Notes: generated by a model from the letters alone, not told the origin. Shown: positions 34,099 through 42,294, counted from the stretch's first letter. The stretch: 64,000 nucleotides of DNA from CAZOKH01 sp964580315 (GCA_964580315.1 CAZOKH010000001.1:1-64000), one strand, 5' to 3'. Numbers and translations are program-made.

Positions 34099-34763
34099 AA
34101 CCCAACCGGATTGCCCTGTGGGGCATCAGCATCCTTGTGCCGGTCATTCTCCTGATGACTTCTGTCCGGATCCTGCTCAACCCCGCATTGCTGCCTTTTG
34201 AATATCACCAAAAATCATTTCCGGCTGATCCATACGGTTTTACGGTTGAAGACCGCTTAAAATGGGGTACCCTCTCCGTTCAATACTTGCTCAACGATGC
34301 CGGACTGTCCTTCCTGGGTGATCTAAAACTGGATGACGGCACCCCGCTTTACAATGAGCGCGAATTAAGCCATATGCTGGATGTGAAGATTTTGGTACAG
34401 CAAATGATCCGCGCCTGGTATCTTTTACTGGTATTGTTTGTTGCCGCGGCTGTTTATGCCTGGCAGGCAAAATGGATACGGGATTTCTTGTTTGCTTTAA
34501 AACGCGGCGGGTGGATTACGCTGGGTTTGATCGGGGCAATTGCAATTCTCATTTTTACCAGCTTCACGGCTTTGTTCACGGCTTTTCACCGGGTCTTTTT
34601 CCAGGGCGACACCTGGTTGTTTCTCTATTCTGATTCGCTCATCCGGTTATTTCCGCTGCGGTTCTGGCAGGATGCCTTCCTGTGGATGGCGGTGCTCTGG
34701 CTTATCGGCGCGGTGTTGACCATTGCCGTAAGTAAGCTGCTTCTATTGCGTTTGAGGCAATAA
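34095..34763 (+). CDS. TIGR01906/DUF1461 membrane protein, Lit-like
   Basis: A 222-aa protein with four membrane segments (about residues 7-27, 97-118, 130-155 and 186-213). Family blocks are YNERELSHMLDVK near 91-103 and FHRVFFQGDTWLFLYSDSLIRLFPLRFW toward the C-terminus, split here by my reading into the His-bearing and Trp-bearing parts. Members include Lit, the lipoprotein intramolecular transacylase that moves an acyl chain to make lyso-form lipoproteins in some Firmicutes. Conserved His residues are present, but assignment to Lit activity is inference. ATGA overlap couples it to the upstream gene. Confidence 0.72.
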   Translation: MKPNRIALWGISILVPVILLMTSVRILLNPALLPFEYHQKSFPADPYGFTVEDRLKWGTLSVQYLLNDAGLSFLGDLKLDDGTPLYNERELSHMLDVKILVQQMIRAWYLLLVLFVAAAVYAWQAKWIRDFLFALKRGGWITLGLIGAIAILIFTSFTALFTAFHRVFFQGDTWLFLYSDSLIRLFPLRFWQDAFLWMAVLWLIGAVLTIAVSKLLLLRLRQ

Positions 34764-34782
34764 TTTTTTCAGTGGATGAAAC

Positions 34783-34816
34783 AAGCGCCGGCGTGTTCGA
34801 ATCAGCCGGCGCTTTT
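34783..34816. terminator. Bidirectional terminator before gpmA
   Basis: AAGCGCCGGC (34783-34792) and GCCGGCGCTT (34805-34814) form a 10-bp stem with a 12-nt loop, followed by TTTT. It separates the convergent Lit-like and gpmA genes. Confidence 0.85.
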
Positions 34817-34835
34817 GGCTTATTTTTGACGAAGT

Positions 34836-35582
34836 TTATTTGGCTTTGCCCTGATTGGCAACCGCGTTGATAGCTGCCTGAAGAGCTTCCTGGTCGCCCA
34901 GGTAGTAATGTTTGATGGGTTTGAGCTGATCGTCCAGTTCATAAATCAGTGGAATGCCGGTGGGGATGTTCAGTTCAGTGATTTCGTTATCCGAAATGTT
35001 ATCCAGGTATTTGACCAGGGCGCGCAGGCTGTTGCCGTGAGCGGCGATCAGAACCTTCTTACCGGCTTTGATGTCGGGCACAATGGTTTCGTGCCACAGG
35101 GGCAAAAAGCGAGCCACGGTATCTTTCAGACATTCAGCACGCGGAAGTTCTTCGGGTTTCAAACCTTTGTAGCGTAAATCTTTGCCGGGGTAGCGTTCGT
35201 CATCGAGTTCAAGGTCGGGTGGGCGGGTGTCGTAGCTGCGGCGCCAGATTTTGACCTGGGCGTCGCCGTACTTGGCGGCGGTCTGGGCTTTGTTGAGCCC
35301 CTGCAGGGCGCCGTAATGGCGTTCATTCAAGCGCCAGTCTCGGATAACGGGAATCCACATCAGGTCCATTTCATCCATTGCAATCCACAGGGTGCGAATG
35401 GCGCGCTTTAAAACCGATGTGTAAGCGACATCAAATTGGTAACCTTCCTGCTTGAGGAGTTTGCCAGCCTGATGGGCTTCTTCCACGCCTTTTTCGGATA
35501 AATCAACATCCGTCCATCCGGTGAACAGGTTTTCTTTGTTCCAAACGCTTTCACCATGTCGTAGTAGGACTAGTTTAATCAT
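34836..35582 (-). CDS. gpmA: 2,3-bisphosphoglycerate-dependent phosphoglycerate mutase
   Basis: This glycolytic enzyme interconverts 3- and 2-phosphoglycerate. The 248-aa protein begins IKLVLLRHGESVWN with the phosphorylated His near residue 9, has TGWTDVDLSEKG, LNERHYGALQGLNK and the second His in LIAAHGNSLRALVKYL near 184. Length and motifs fit the dPGM class rather than general histidine phosphatases. Confidence 0.95.
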   Translation of the reverse strand: MIKLVLLRHGESVWNKENLFTGWTDVDLSEKGVEEAHQAGKLLKQEGYQFDVAYTSVLKRAIRTLWIAMDEMDLMWIPVIRDWRLNERHYGALQGLNKAQTAAKYGDAQVKIWRRSYDTRPPDLELDDERYPGKDLRYKGLKPEELPRAECLKDTVARFLPLWHETIVPDIKAGKKVLIAAHGNSLRALVKYLDNISDNEITELNIPTGIPLIYELDDQLKPIKHYYLGDQEALQAAINAVANQGKAK

Positions 35583-35666
35583 ATCAATACCTCGTTTTTC
35601 AGGAAATTCATTGCAACAATTTGTAACCAGTTGATCTTATTTTAACCGCATTGGCAAAAAAATTGG

Positions 35667-35672
35667 TATAAT
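35667..35672 (+). promoter_or_regulatory. Candidate -10 box before a structured RNA
   Basis: GGTATAAT is a consensus -10 hexamer in non-coding DNA; the -35 region is poor. A start near 35679 would precede the folded segment at 35721-35868. Confidence 0.4.
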
Positions 35673-35678
35673 TAAAAA

Positions 35679-35870
35679 TTAATAGTCCGAAACAGGAATT
35701 ACGTATCTGTATCTTAACAATTCGTTCAGACAGAGGAACCTTTCCAAGGTTTGCTTCACCCGGTGGGAGTAAAGCAATAAGAACCATCTGCATGCGAGGC
35801 GGTGGGATAAGGTGATTGTTCAAAGGGACACCCCAATGAACATGGTGAGGTTTACAAAGTTGAACGAAAC
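35679..35870 (+). ncRNA. Candidate structured RNA upstream of the liv operon
   Basis: A 682-bp gap (35583-36264) holds no credible gene. Within it I find a nested fold: TTCGTTCA with TGAACGAA (35721-35728 / 35861-35868), a 7-bp helix with two G-U pairs (35736-35742 / 35847-35853), hairpin A (35751-35756 / 35772-35777 with inner CCC/GGG), and a second arm (35783-35787 / 35842-35846) capped by hairpin B (35817-35822 / 35837-35842, inner GGG/CCC). All helices nest without conflict apart from one shared base. No sequence signature of 6S, SRP, tmRNA or RNase P RNA is present. Strand is chosen from the -10 box and is uncertain. Confidence 0.45.
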
Positions 35871-35919
35871 CCCAGGGAATTGAATATATTTATAGTATTG
35901 AATTGAACCCGATGAGGTA

Positions 35920-35947
35920 TTGACAAATCAGGCTAAAATACTGTAAT
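35920..35947 (+). promoter_or_regulatory. Probable promoter of the liv operon
   Basis: TTGACA (35920-35925) and TGTAAT (35942-35947) have a 16-bp spacer. Transcription near 35954 would give livJ a leader of about 310 nt. That leader contains a small AAGCC/GGCTT hairpin near 36011-36026 but no gene. Confidence 0.6.
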
Positions 35948-36264
35948 ATTACGTGATATCCCGAAAAACCCCAGATAAAACCAAGATCAAAAAAAGCGGA
36001 TTGCCAGCACAAGCCTGAAAAGGCTTATTCAACAAACAAACAAATAGCTCGTGGGGTAACGCAGTTAATCAATGGCTGGTCATGGTTTCCCCCTTAAGAA
36101 CATTTACTACATTTGAACCTCAATAAATAACGCACCAGAACTTGACAGAATTTATCAACAGGGTGCGGGGAGAAGTTGTAACTTGTTATTATCCGTTATT
36201 ACCGCTATCGTTATTTCATAGATAGACAAGTGTCAAATTCAAATTCCCAAAGGAGGAACTGAAG

Positions 36265-37563
36265 ATGAAGAAAGTACGTTTTTTGTTGATTGCGCTGGCG
36301 ATTTTTGCCATGGTGTTGGCAGCCTGCGCACCTGCTGCTCCGGCAGCAGAACCTGCCGAGGAAGCCGCTCCTGCTGAAGAAGCTGCTCCTGCTGAAGAAG
36401 CCGCCCCTGCTGAAGAGGCTGCTCCTGCCGAAGAAGCCGCCCCCGAAGAAGTTTGCAGTGCTGACGAAAAGGGCTGCGCGGTGATCAAACCTGGCGAGAC
36501 CATCCAGATTGGTATGGCTGGCCCCATGACCGGCGACTACGCTTCCTTCGGTATCGACATTTCCCAGGGCGGCCAAATTGCCATCATGGACAACGCCGGG
36601 ATTGAAGGCTGGACCTTTGAACTGGTGACCGAAGACACCCAGGGCGCTCCTGAAGCTGGCGCCGCTGTGGCGAACAAATGGGTAACCGTTCCTAACATGG
36701 TTGCCATTGCCGGCCACATCTTCTCCGGTGAGACTGAAGCCGCCATGCCGATTTATGAAAAGGCCGGCTTCCCCATGCTGTCCCCCTCGGCAACCAACCC
36801 GCCGTTGACCACCCTGGGCTCAACCGTGTTCAATCGTATTGCCTTCACCGATGCCACCCAGGCTGTCGACTCCTCAAAATACATTTTTGAGACCCTTGGC
36901 CTGAAGAAACTGGCGGTCATGCACGATGGTTCAGCTTATGGTCAGGGTCTGGCCGACCTGGTCAAAGACGAATTTGCCAAACTGGGCGGCGAAGTGGTTG
37001 CTTATGAAGCTATCACCCCCGGTGAGACTGACTATACCGCCGTGTTGTCATCCATTGCCGCAAAAGCTCCCGAAGCCATCTATTTTGGCGGTTACATCGG
37101 CGAAGGAATCGTGATTGCCAACCAGATGGATCAGACTGGTCTGGGCGATGCTGTCCTGTTCGGCTGCGACGGCACCTACGGTATCGACTTCATTGACAAA
37201 GCCGGCGCCAATGCCGAAGGCGCTTATGCCGCCTCCCTGGTTCCGCCTGAGTCTGAGGCCGAAAAAGCGTTCTCGGCTGCTTATGAAGCCGAATACGGTA
37301 CCGGCCCCGGTGTGCTCTCACCGTACACCTGGAGCGGTTATGATGTGGTGGCTGCCCTGATGGCGAAAGTTGCCGATGTTGCTTTTGTCGGCTCCGATGG
37401 AAACCTGTATGTTCCTCGCACTGCGCTGGTCAATGCCGTGCGCGGCATGAAAGGTGTCCAGGGTATCACCGGTGATATCTCATGCACCGAGGTTGGCGAA
37501 TGCAACACCGCTGGCCCGTCCATCTATGTTGTGAAAGATGGCGCGTGGGTTAACGCCAAGTAA
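36265..37563 (+). CDS. livJ: Branched-chain amino-acid ABC transporter substrate-binding lipoprotein
   Basis: A 432-aa receptor of the LivJ type. The signal peptide ends with VLAACAP (Cys20). It is followed by a tandem linker in which the six-residue unit AEEAAP recurs about five times (roughly residues 30-62). The mature domain begins QIGMAGPMTGDYASFG, with later VAIAGHIFSGET and LSPSATNPPLT segments typical of family-1 binding proteins. The start has AAAGGAGGAACTG before it, a near-perfect ribosome site. A strong hairpin follows the gene, which should make its transcript more abundant than the rest of the operon. Confidence 0.93.
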   Translation: MKKVRFLLIALAIFAMVLAACAPAAPAAEPAEEAAPAEEAAPAEEAAPAEEAAPAEEAAPEEVCSADEKGCAVIKPGETIQIGMAGPMTGDYASFGIDISQGGQIAIMDNAGIEGWTFELVTEDTQGAPEAGAAVANKWVTVPNMVAIAGHIFSGETEAAMPIYEKAGFPMLSPSATNPPLTTLGSTVFNRIAFTDATQAVDSSKYIFETLGLKKLAVMHDGSAYGQGLADLVKDEFAKLGGEVVAYEAITPGETDYTAVLSSIAAKAPEAIYFGGYIGEGIVIANQMDQTGLGDAVLFGCDGTYGIDFIDKAGANAEGAYAASLVPPESEAEKAFSAAYEAEYGTGPGVLSPYTWSGYDVVAALMAKVADVAFVGSDGNLYVPRTALVNAVRGMKGVQGITGDISCTEVGECNTAGPSIYVVKDGAWVNAK

Positions 37564-37582
37564 TTTGTTGATGTAAGTTGAA

Positions 37583-37615
37583 TGGTGGAAAAGGCGCCTG
37601 GCGCCTTTTCCACCA
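37583..37615 (+). terminator. 16-bp perfect inverted repeat between livJ and livH
   Basis: TGGTGGAAAAGGCGCC (37583-37598) and its exact complement (37600-37615) surround a single T. Only a modest T-rich stretch follows. It probably acts as a partial terminator or 3'-end stabiliser, so the receptor is made in excess of the membrane components. Confidence 0.75.
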
Positions 37616-37658
37616 CATTATTTTGAATCCAAGTATTAGACTCTGAAAGAGGGTCGCC

Positions 37659-37679
37659 GTGGCAAAAAAACCACTATGA
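37659..37679 (+). CDS. Six-codon mini-ORF overlapping the livH start
   Basis: GTG GCA AAA AAA CCA CTA TGA encodes MAKKPL. It has a good ribosome site (AGAGGG, 5 nt spacing), and its stop codon overlaps the livH ATG as ATGA. livH itself has no ribosome site of its own. This suggests translation-coupled initiation of livH from the mini-ORF. It could be chance. Confidence 0.35.
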   Translation: MAKKPL

Positions 37680-38779
37680 AATCGCACAAATCATCTGCTC
37701 GAACACCTTTGCGAACAGCCCAAATCATTCGACTGGTCCTCGGACTGGTGGTTTTGATCTGGCTGATTTCGCGTTTATACACAGTATTTTTTGTTGAACA
37801 AGAATATGGCCCCGATACCTGGGTGCGTCTGGCGGTATCCGGGTTGATTCTGGGCGGCATGTACGCCGTGATTGCCATTGGATACACACTGGTTTACGGC
37901 ATCTTGTTAATGATCAACTTTGCGCATGGCGAAGTGATGATGCTGGGAGCATTTGGCGGCTATTTTGCTTTTGAAGCTTTGGAAGCCATTTCAGCAAAAT
38001 CTGTCGAAAATCCAAAGCTCAATTTTTTGAATGCCCAACCGCTCTTATCTGTCTTTATTGCTTTTCTGGCCGGGATGCTGGTTTCGGCGATGGTCGGTTA
38101 TTTTTTGGAGAAGATTGCCTATCGCCCATTGCGCAACGCCCCGCGCCTGGTTCCGTTAATCAGCGCCATTGGCGCATCGACCTTTTTGCAAAATTCCGGG
38201 CAGCTCTTGTTTGGGCCGCAACGCCGCGACTATGCCAATCCAGATATTCTGACACGCGGTACGGGTTGGATTATTAAAATGGGCGGTAACGACGTCATGT
38301 TGACCTACACGGGCGTCTTTTCATTTGTACTTTCGATCATTTTAATGGTGGGGTTGTACTTGATCGTACAGCGCACCAAGTTGGGACGCGCCATGCGGGC
38401 AGTGTCGCAGGATAAAAAGACGGCTGCACTGATGGGCATTGATGTGGACGACATCATTTCCAAGACCTTTGTAATCAGCGGTATCCTGGCTGGCGCCGCC
38501 GGCGTGATGTGGGGCATCCACAATGGTTTGATCAACTTTTACACTGGCTTCATCCCCGGCATCAAAGCGTTCACTTCGGCTGTTCTGGGTGGCATTGGAA
38601 ATATTCCCGGCGCGATGCTGGGCGGCATTTTCCTGGGCGTCATTGAAGCCATTGGACCAGCCATTCTGGGTATTGATTTCCAACTGAAAGATGTTCTGGC
38701 ATTTTCCATCCTGGTGTTGGTGTTGATGTTCCGTCCTTCAGGAATCCTGGGTGAAGCCTTGACGGAGGAAAAGATATGA
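37676..38779 (+). CDS. livH: Branched-chain amino-acid ABC transporter permease LivH
   Basis: A 367-aa inner-membrane permease. After a charged N-terminus and one extra segment, the canonical LivH region begins SGLILGGMYAVIAIGYTLVYG near residue 59, and includes MINFAHGEVMMLGAF and the C-terminal FTSAVLGGIGNIPGAMLGG loop near residue 300. It is about 70 residues longer than E. coli LivH, mainly at the N-terminus and by an insertion near residues 100-120. It is coupled to livM by an ATGA overlap. Confidence 0.93.
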   Translation: MKSHKSSARTPLRTAQIIRLVLGLVVLIWLISRLYTVFFVEQEYGPDTWVRLAVSGLILGGMYAVIAIGYTLVYGILLMINFAHGEVMMLGAFGGYFAFEALEAISAKSVENPKLNFLNAQPLLSVFIAFLAGMLVSAMVGYFLEKIAYRPLRNAPRLVPLISAIGASTFLQNSGQLLFGPQRRDYANPDILTRGTGWIIKMGGNDVMLTYTGVFSFVLSIILMVGLYLIVQRTKLGRAMRAVSQDKKTAALMGIDVDDIISKTFVISGILAGAAGVMWGIHNGLINFYTGFIPGIKAFTSAVLGGIGNIPGAMLGGIFLGVIEAIGPAILGIDFQLKDVLAFSILVLVLMFRPSGILGEALTEEKI

Positions 38780-40365
38780 AATCGGCTCCTGTACGTAATG
38801 GCATCAATACTGGCATTGTGTTCGGTATCCTTGTTATCTTCTCCTCGCTGACGGGTTTTACGCTGACTGCCACAAAAATGATTGGCAATGCAGTCAACGC
38901 AATGAAGCTGATGAAAACCACCGGTGCAATGGCATGGGTGAACCTGGTTATTTTTGTGATTTTACTGGGCTTCTTTGCGGGGTGGGTGGCTGCCAAGCGG
39001 CGTGATCCAGACAAGATTGGCGATGCAGTGATCAGCGGCTTGATTGCCGGTTTGATTGCCGGAATCATTGCCGCAGCATATGCTTATTTGATTGGCTCTC
39101 TGGATGCGGCCAAAGTCAATATCCGCAATTACTTCCCTTATATGTCCAAAGATGCCATCAAGCAGTTTTTGTTCCTTAAGAAAAATGACCTGGTAACGCC
39201 TGTCCTGATGCACCTTGGCTATACTCTTGCCGGAAGTCTTTTGGGAGCACTGTTCGCAAAATGGATTGTCCGAGGAAAATGGCGGTATGACTTAAACCAG
39301 AAAATTGGTCAGAACGTGGCGCGTTTGACAACACAACCCTGGGTTGTCAACTTGCGAAATTCAGCCTATTTTCGTTACATTGCCCTGGGCCTTGTTTTCC
39401 TGGCTTTGTTCTTCATTCCCCGCACGATTGGCACCTATTGGAACTATGTCGTTGGGCTGGTGGGTCTTTATGTTTTGATGGGCCTGGGCTTGAATATCAT
39501 TGTAGGGTATTCCGGGCAGTTGGTGCTGGGGTATGTGGCATTCTTTGCCATGGGGGCTTATTCATTTGCTCTCTTGACCGCCCCGGAGCCGCACCACATC
39601 ATGTTGAACTTCTGGCAGGCATTGCCCATCTCGGTGCTGCTGGCTGCATTGACGGGCGTTTTGCTGGGATTGCCGCTGCTCAACCTGCGCGGCGACTACC
39701 TGGCAATTGTCACCCTGGGGTTTGGTGAGATTATCCGCATTTTATTGAAGAGCGATATTCTTGCTTCTGTCACGGGCGGCCCGCAGGGTTTGCGCCAGCT
39801 TGCCCAACCCCTGCTGTTTGGAAAGCCTTTCAACGGCGATGTGGAATATGTGTACTTGATTACGCTGGCGGTGATCCTGGTGATCTTTATCACCCAGCGC
39901 CTGAAGAATTCTCATTCAGGTCGTGGATGGGAATCCATCCGGGAAGATCAGACCGTTTCACAGGCAATGGGTGTTAATACTTATTCATCCAAACTGCTGG
40001 CGCTGGCAATTGGCGCGGGCTTTGCCGGATTGGCTGGCGCTTTGTTTGCCTCGCGCAACCTGTTCACCGGGCCGGAAGATCATGTTTTGATGGTGTCCAT
40101 CAATGTGTTGTGCCTGGTGATTGTGGGCGGCATGGGCAGCATTCCAGGCGTGATTTTGGGCGCCTTTGTTTTGAAAGGGTTGCCCGAATTGCTGCGCGAC
40201 CTGGAACTGTACCGCATGCTGGCATTTGGCGCTCTACTGGTGGTGATGATGATCATTCGCCCTGAAGGCCTGTGGCCGTCATCGCGCCCCAAATTGGAAA
40301 ACCAATTCCTCGAAGCAAACAATTCACCCCAACCATCTGGTGAATTAGGGGAAAAGGCTGGTTAG
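38776..40365 (+). CDS. livM: Branched-chain amino-acid ABC transporter permease LivM with extra N-terminal domain
   Basis: The second permease, 529 aa. The LivM core starts near residue 215 with GLYVLMGLGLNIIVGYSGQLVLG and contains LNLRGDYLAIVTLGFGEIIR and the VVGGMGSIPGVILGA-like loop near 460. The first 190 residues are extra: about four membrane segments with a soluble stretch (FPYMSKDAIKQFLFLKKND) between the third and fourth. Ordinary LivM is 320-420 aa. The role of the extension is unknown. Confidence 0.92.
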   Translation: MKSAPVRNGINTGIVFGILVIFSSLTGFTLTATKMIGNAVNAMKLMKTTGAMAWVNLVIFVILLGFFAGWVAAKRRDPDKIGDAVISGLIAGLIAGIIAAAYAYLIGSLDAAKVNIRNYFPYMSKDAIKQFLFLKKNDLVTPVLMHLGYTLAGSLLGALFAKWIVRGKWRYDLNQKIGQNVARLTTQPWVVNLRNSAYFRYIALGLVFLALFFIPRTIGTYWNYVVGLVGLYVLMGLGLNIIVGYSGQLVLGYVAFFAMGAYSFALLTAPEPHHIMLNFWQALPISVLLAALTGVLLGLPLLNLRGDYLAIVTLGFGEIIRILLKSDILASVTGGPQGLRQLAQPLLFGKPFNGDVEYVYLITLAVILVIFITQRLKNSHSGRGWESIREDQTVSQAMGVNTYSSKLLALAIGAGFAGLAGALFASRNLFTGPEDHVLMVSINVLCLVIVGGMGSIPGVILGAFVLKGLPELLRDLELYRMLAFGALLVVMMIIRPEGLWPSSRPKLENQFLEANNSPQPSGELGEKAG

Positions 40366-40367
40366 CA

Positions 40368-41192
40368 ATGACAAATATTCTTGAAACACATCGCGTGTCA
40401 AAATACTTCGGCGGCTTAACCGCGGTCGATGGGGTTGATTTGCAGGTTCCTGAAAAGAACATCACCAGCATTATTGGTCCAAACGGCGCCGGCAAGACAA
40501 CTTTTTTCAACTGTGTGTCGGGTTTTTATAATCCTGAAGAGGGTGACATTATCTTCATGGGCAAACCTATCCAGGGATTGCCCACCAATGAAATTGCCCG
40601 GCGGCATATATCCCGCACTTATCAGAATATTCGCCTGTTTGGCAACATGACTGCCCTGGAAAATATCCTGGTTGGCGAACATCCCCGCATGCGTTCGAAC
40701 TGGATGGAAGCCATTGTGGGGACGCCGCGTTTCCGCAATGATGAGAAGAACAGCCTGGCAGAAGCCATGCGCCTGTTGAAATTTGTTGGACTGGAAGGCC
40801 TGGGCGACAGCCTGGCGCGCAACCTGCCTTATGGGGCGCAGCGCCGGTTGGAAATTGCCCGCGCCCTGGGAAACGGCCCCAAATTGCTGCTGTTGGATGA
40901 ACCGACGGCAGGTATGAATCCGCAGGAAACGGAAGAAATGACCCTGTTCATCCGCAGCCTGCGCGATCAACTGGGCATCACCATCGTTCTGATTGAGCAT
41001 GATATGCAGGTGGTGATGGGAATATCAGATCAAATCGCTGTGTTGGATTATGGCAAAAAGATTGCCGAAGGCACACCGGCTGATATCCAATCCAATCAGC
41101 GGGTAATCGAAGCCTATCTTGGCCCTGGCGCCGATAAACTTTCAGAAAAATTTAGACGGAAGAAGAAATCCCATGAGCCACAAAATGCTTGA
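40368..41192 (+). CDS. livG: Branched-chain amino-acid ABC transporter ATPase LivG
   Basis: A 274-aa ATPase. Walker A GPNGAGKTTFFNC at about residues 36-48, RTYQNIRLFGNMT in the Q-loop region, a degenerate ABC signature (LPYGAQRRLEIARAL near 155, as usual for LivG), Walker B LLLLDEPTAGMNP and switch His in IEHDM. A basic C-terminal tail follows. It begins 3 bp after the livM stop and overlaps livF by 20 bp. Confidence 0.95.
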   Translation: MTNILETHRVSKYFGGLTAVDGVDLQVPEKNITSIIGPNGAGKTTFFNCVSGFYNPEEGDIIFMGKPIQGLPTNEIARRHISRTYQNIRLFGNMTALENILVGEHPRMRSNWMEAIVGTPRFRNDEKNSLAEAMRLLKFVGLEGLGDSLARNLPYGAQRRLEIARALGNGPKLLLLDEPTAGMNPQETEEMTLFIRSLRDQLGITIVLIEHDMQVVMGISDQIAVLDYGKKIAEGTPADIQSNQRVIEAYLGPGADKLSEKFRRKKKSHEPQNA

Positions 41193-41892
41193 AGTTCAAG
41201 ACATCCATGTTTACTACGGAGCCATTCACGCTCTAAAAGGGATCAGCTTTTATCTTGAAGAAGGCGAGATTGTAGCTCTGATTGGCGCAAATGGCGCCGG
41301 GAAAAGCACTTCCCTGAATACCATATCCGGCCTGCTGCGGCCGCAGCCGGGAACCATCAAGTTCCAGGATGAGGATATTACCCTGACGCCGCCGGCGAAG
41401 ATTGTGCGCAAAGGGATTATCCATGTGCCGGAAGGTCGAAAGATTTTCCCCAAACTTAGCGTGTGGGAAAACCTGGAGATTGGCGCCTATTCCCGGGATG
41501 ATCGGGATGGAATCGAAAAAGATTACGAAAAAGTATTCGATTTATTCCCGCGCCTGCGTGAAAGAAAAAGTCAGTTGGGTGGAACACTTTCGGGCGGTGA
41601 ACAGCAAATGCTGGCGATCGGCCGGGGATTGATGGCGCGCCCCAAGCTGCTGCTGCTGGATGAACCGTCAATGGGCCTGGCGCCCATCCTGGTTGAACAA
41701 ATTTTTGAGATTATCCAGGATATCAATTCACAGGGCACCAGCATTTTGCTGGTTGAGCAGAATGCCCAGATGGCGCTTTCCATTGCCGACCGCGGTTATG
41801 TGCTGGAGACAGGCAAAGTGGCCATGGAAGATGCCGCTGACCGGCTGCTGGTTGACCCCAAAGTGATCAAAGCTTATCTTGGCGGTCATTAG
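41173..41892 (+). CDS. livF: Branched-chain amino-acid ABC transporter ATPase LivF
   Basis: A 239-aa ATPase that pairs with LivG. Walker A GANGAGKSTSLNT near residue 40, IIHVPEGRKIFPKLSVWENL (the LivF-type Q loop), signature LSGGEQQMLAIGRGL, Walker B LLLLDEPSMGLAP and VEQNAQ. The ATG at 41173 lies within livG and has GGAAGAAG upstream. It is the last gene of the operon, followed by a strong terminator. Confidence 0.95.
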   Translation: MSHKMLEVQDIHVYYGAIHALKGISFYLEEGEIVALIGANGAGKSTSLNTISGLLRPQPGTIKFQDEDITLTPPAKIVRKGIIHVPEGRKIFPKLSVWENLEIGAYSRDDRDGIEKDYEKVFDLFPRLRERKSQLGGTLSGGEQQMLAIGRGLMARPKLLLLDEPSMGLAPILVEQIFEIIQDINSQGTSILLVEQNAQMALSIADRGYVLETGKVAMEDAADRLLVDPKVIKAYLGGH

Positions 41893-41920
41893 TTCCCCTG
41901 ACCGGCACTGGAACGATATA

Positions 41921-41959
41921 AAAATAAATAGGCGGCCCAATTGGCCGCCATTTATTTTT
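41921..41959. terminator. Terminator after livF
   Basis: AAAATAAAT plus GGCGGCC (41921-41937, one bulged A) pairs with GGCCGCC plus ATTTATTTT (41943-41958). It is flanked by A and T runs so can act in both directions, and would also serve an RNA transcribed leftward from 42085. Confidence 0.9.
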
Positions 41960-41966
41960 ACAAAAA

Positions 41967-42085
41967 GTACCCCGCCATGCCGTGTGCAGCTAAGTTTTGA
42001 ACCTGCTTTCGCAGGATCGGCCCCCACCCAACGGCTTCGCCTTGGCTCAGGCCTATCGCGTTACCGTTATATGTGATAGGGGCAC
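41967..42085 (-). ncRNA. Candidate small structured RNA between livF and thpR
   Basis: A 119-nt segment is closed by a 7-bp helix GTGCCCC/GGGGTAC (one G-U; 42079-42085 with 41967-41973 on the minus strand). It contains three arms: CTATC/GATAG (42053-42057 / 42075-42079), a GGCC-closed arm with a CCAA-GGC/GCC-TTGG hairpin (42019-42053), and CCTGC-GAAA-GCAGG (42002-42015), a GNRA-type tetraloop on the minus strand. T-runs follow the closing helix on both strands, so the strand is uncertain. A TATAAA about 7 nt upstream favours minus. I recognise no family. The rest of the gap 41893-42294 holds only the thpR promoter. Confidence 0.45.
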
Positions 42086-42238
42086 ATTTTTTATAAGTGT
42101 TGGCCCAAAACCTGTTTGCAGCACCACGAACACAGCAGGGCGCTTTTCTTATACCATGAATCAAAAACTATGCCTAGTGTTGTCAAGCTCTGGAGAGACG
42201 ATCTTAACAATTGTGTCCGACATGTTTTATAAATGATA

Positions 42239-42267
42239 CTGACAGATTTGACAAAACCCTATACAAT
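42239..42267 (+). promoter_or_regulatory. Promoter of thpR-rsfS
   Basis: CTGACA (42239-42244) and TACAAT (42262-42267) with a 17-bp spacer, about 28 bp before the thpR start codon, where AAGGAAAA serves as ribosome site. Confidence 0.7.
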
Positions 42268-42294
42268 AGGTGAAATTGCTTTCCAAGGAAAAAT

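Noticed and set aside
35608..35823. 71-codon frame upstream of gpmA
   Set aside because: No ribosome site, unlikely composition, and it overlaps the candidate structured RNA.
35679..35870. 6S RNA, RNase P RNA, SRP RNA or tmRNA
   Set aside because: None of the diagnostic sequences (RNase P P4 strands, SRP GGAAG apical loop, tRNA-like tmRNA ends) or the single-rod 6S shape fits this fold or the one at 41967-42085.
36340..36460. CRISPR-like or mobile repeat in livJ
   Set aside because: The repeat is in frame and encodes the AEEAAP linker after the lipobox, a common lipoprotein spacer. No CRISPR spacing or cas gene is present.
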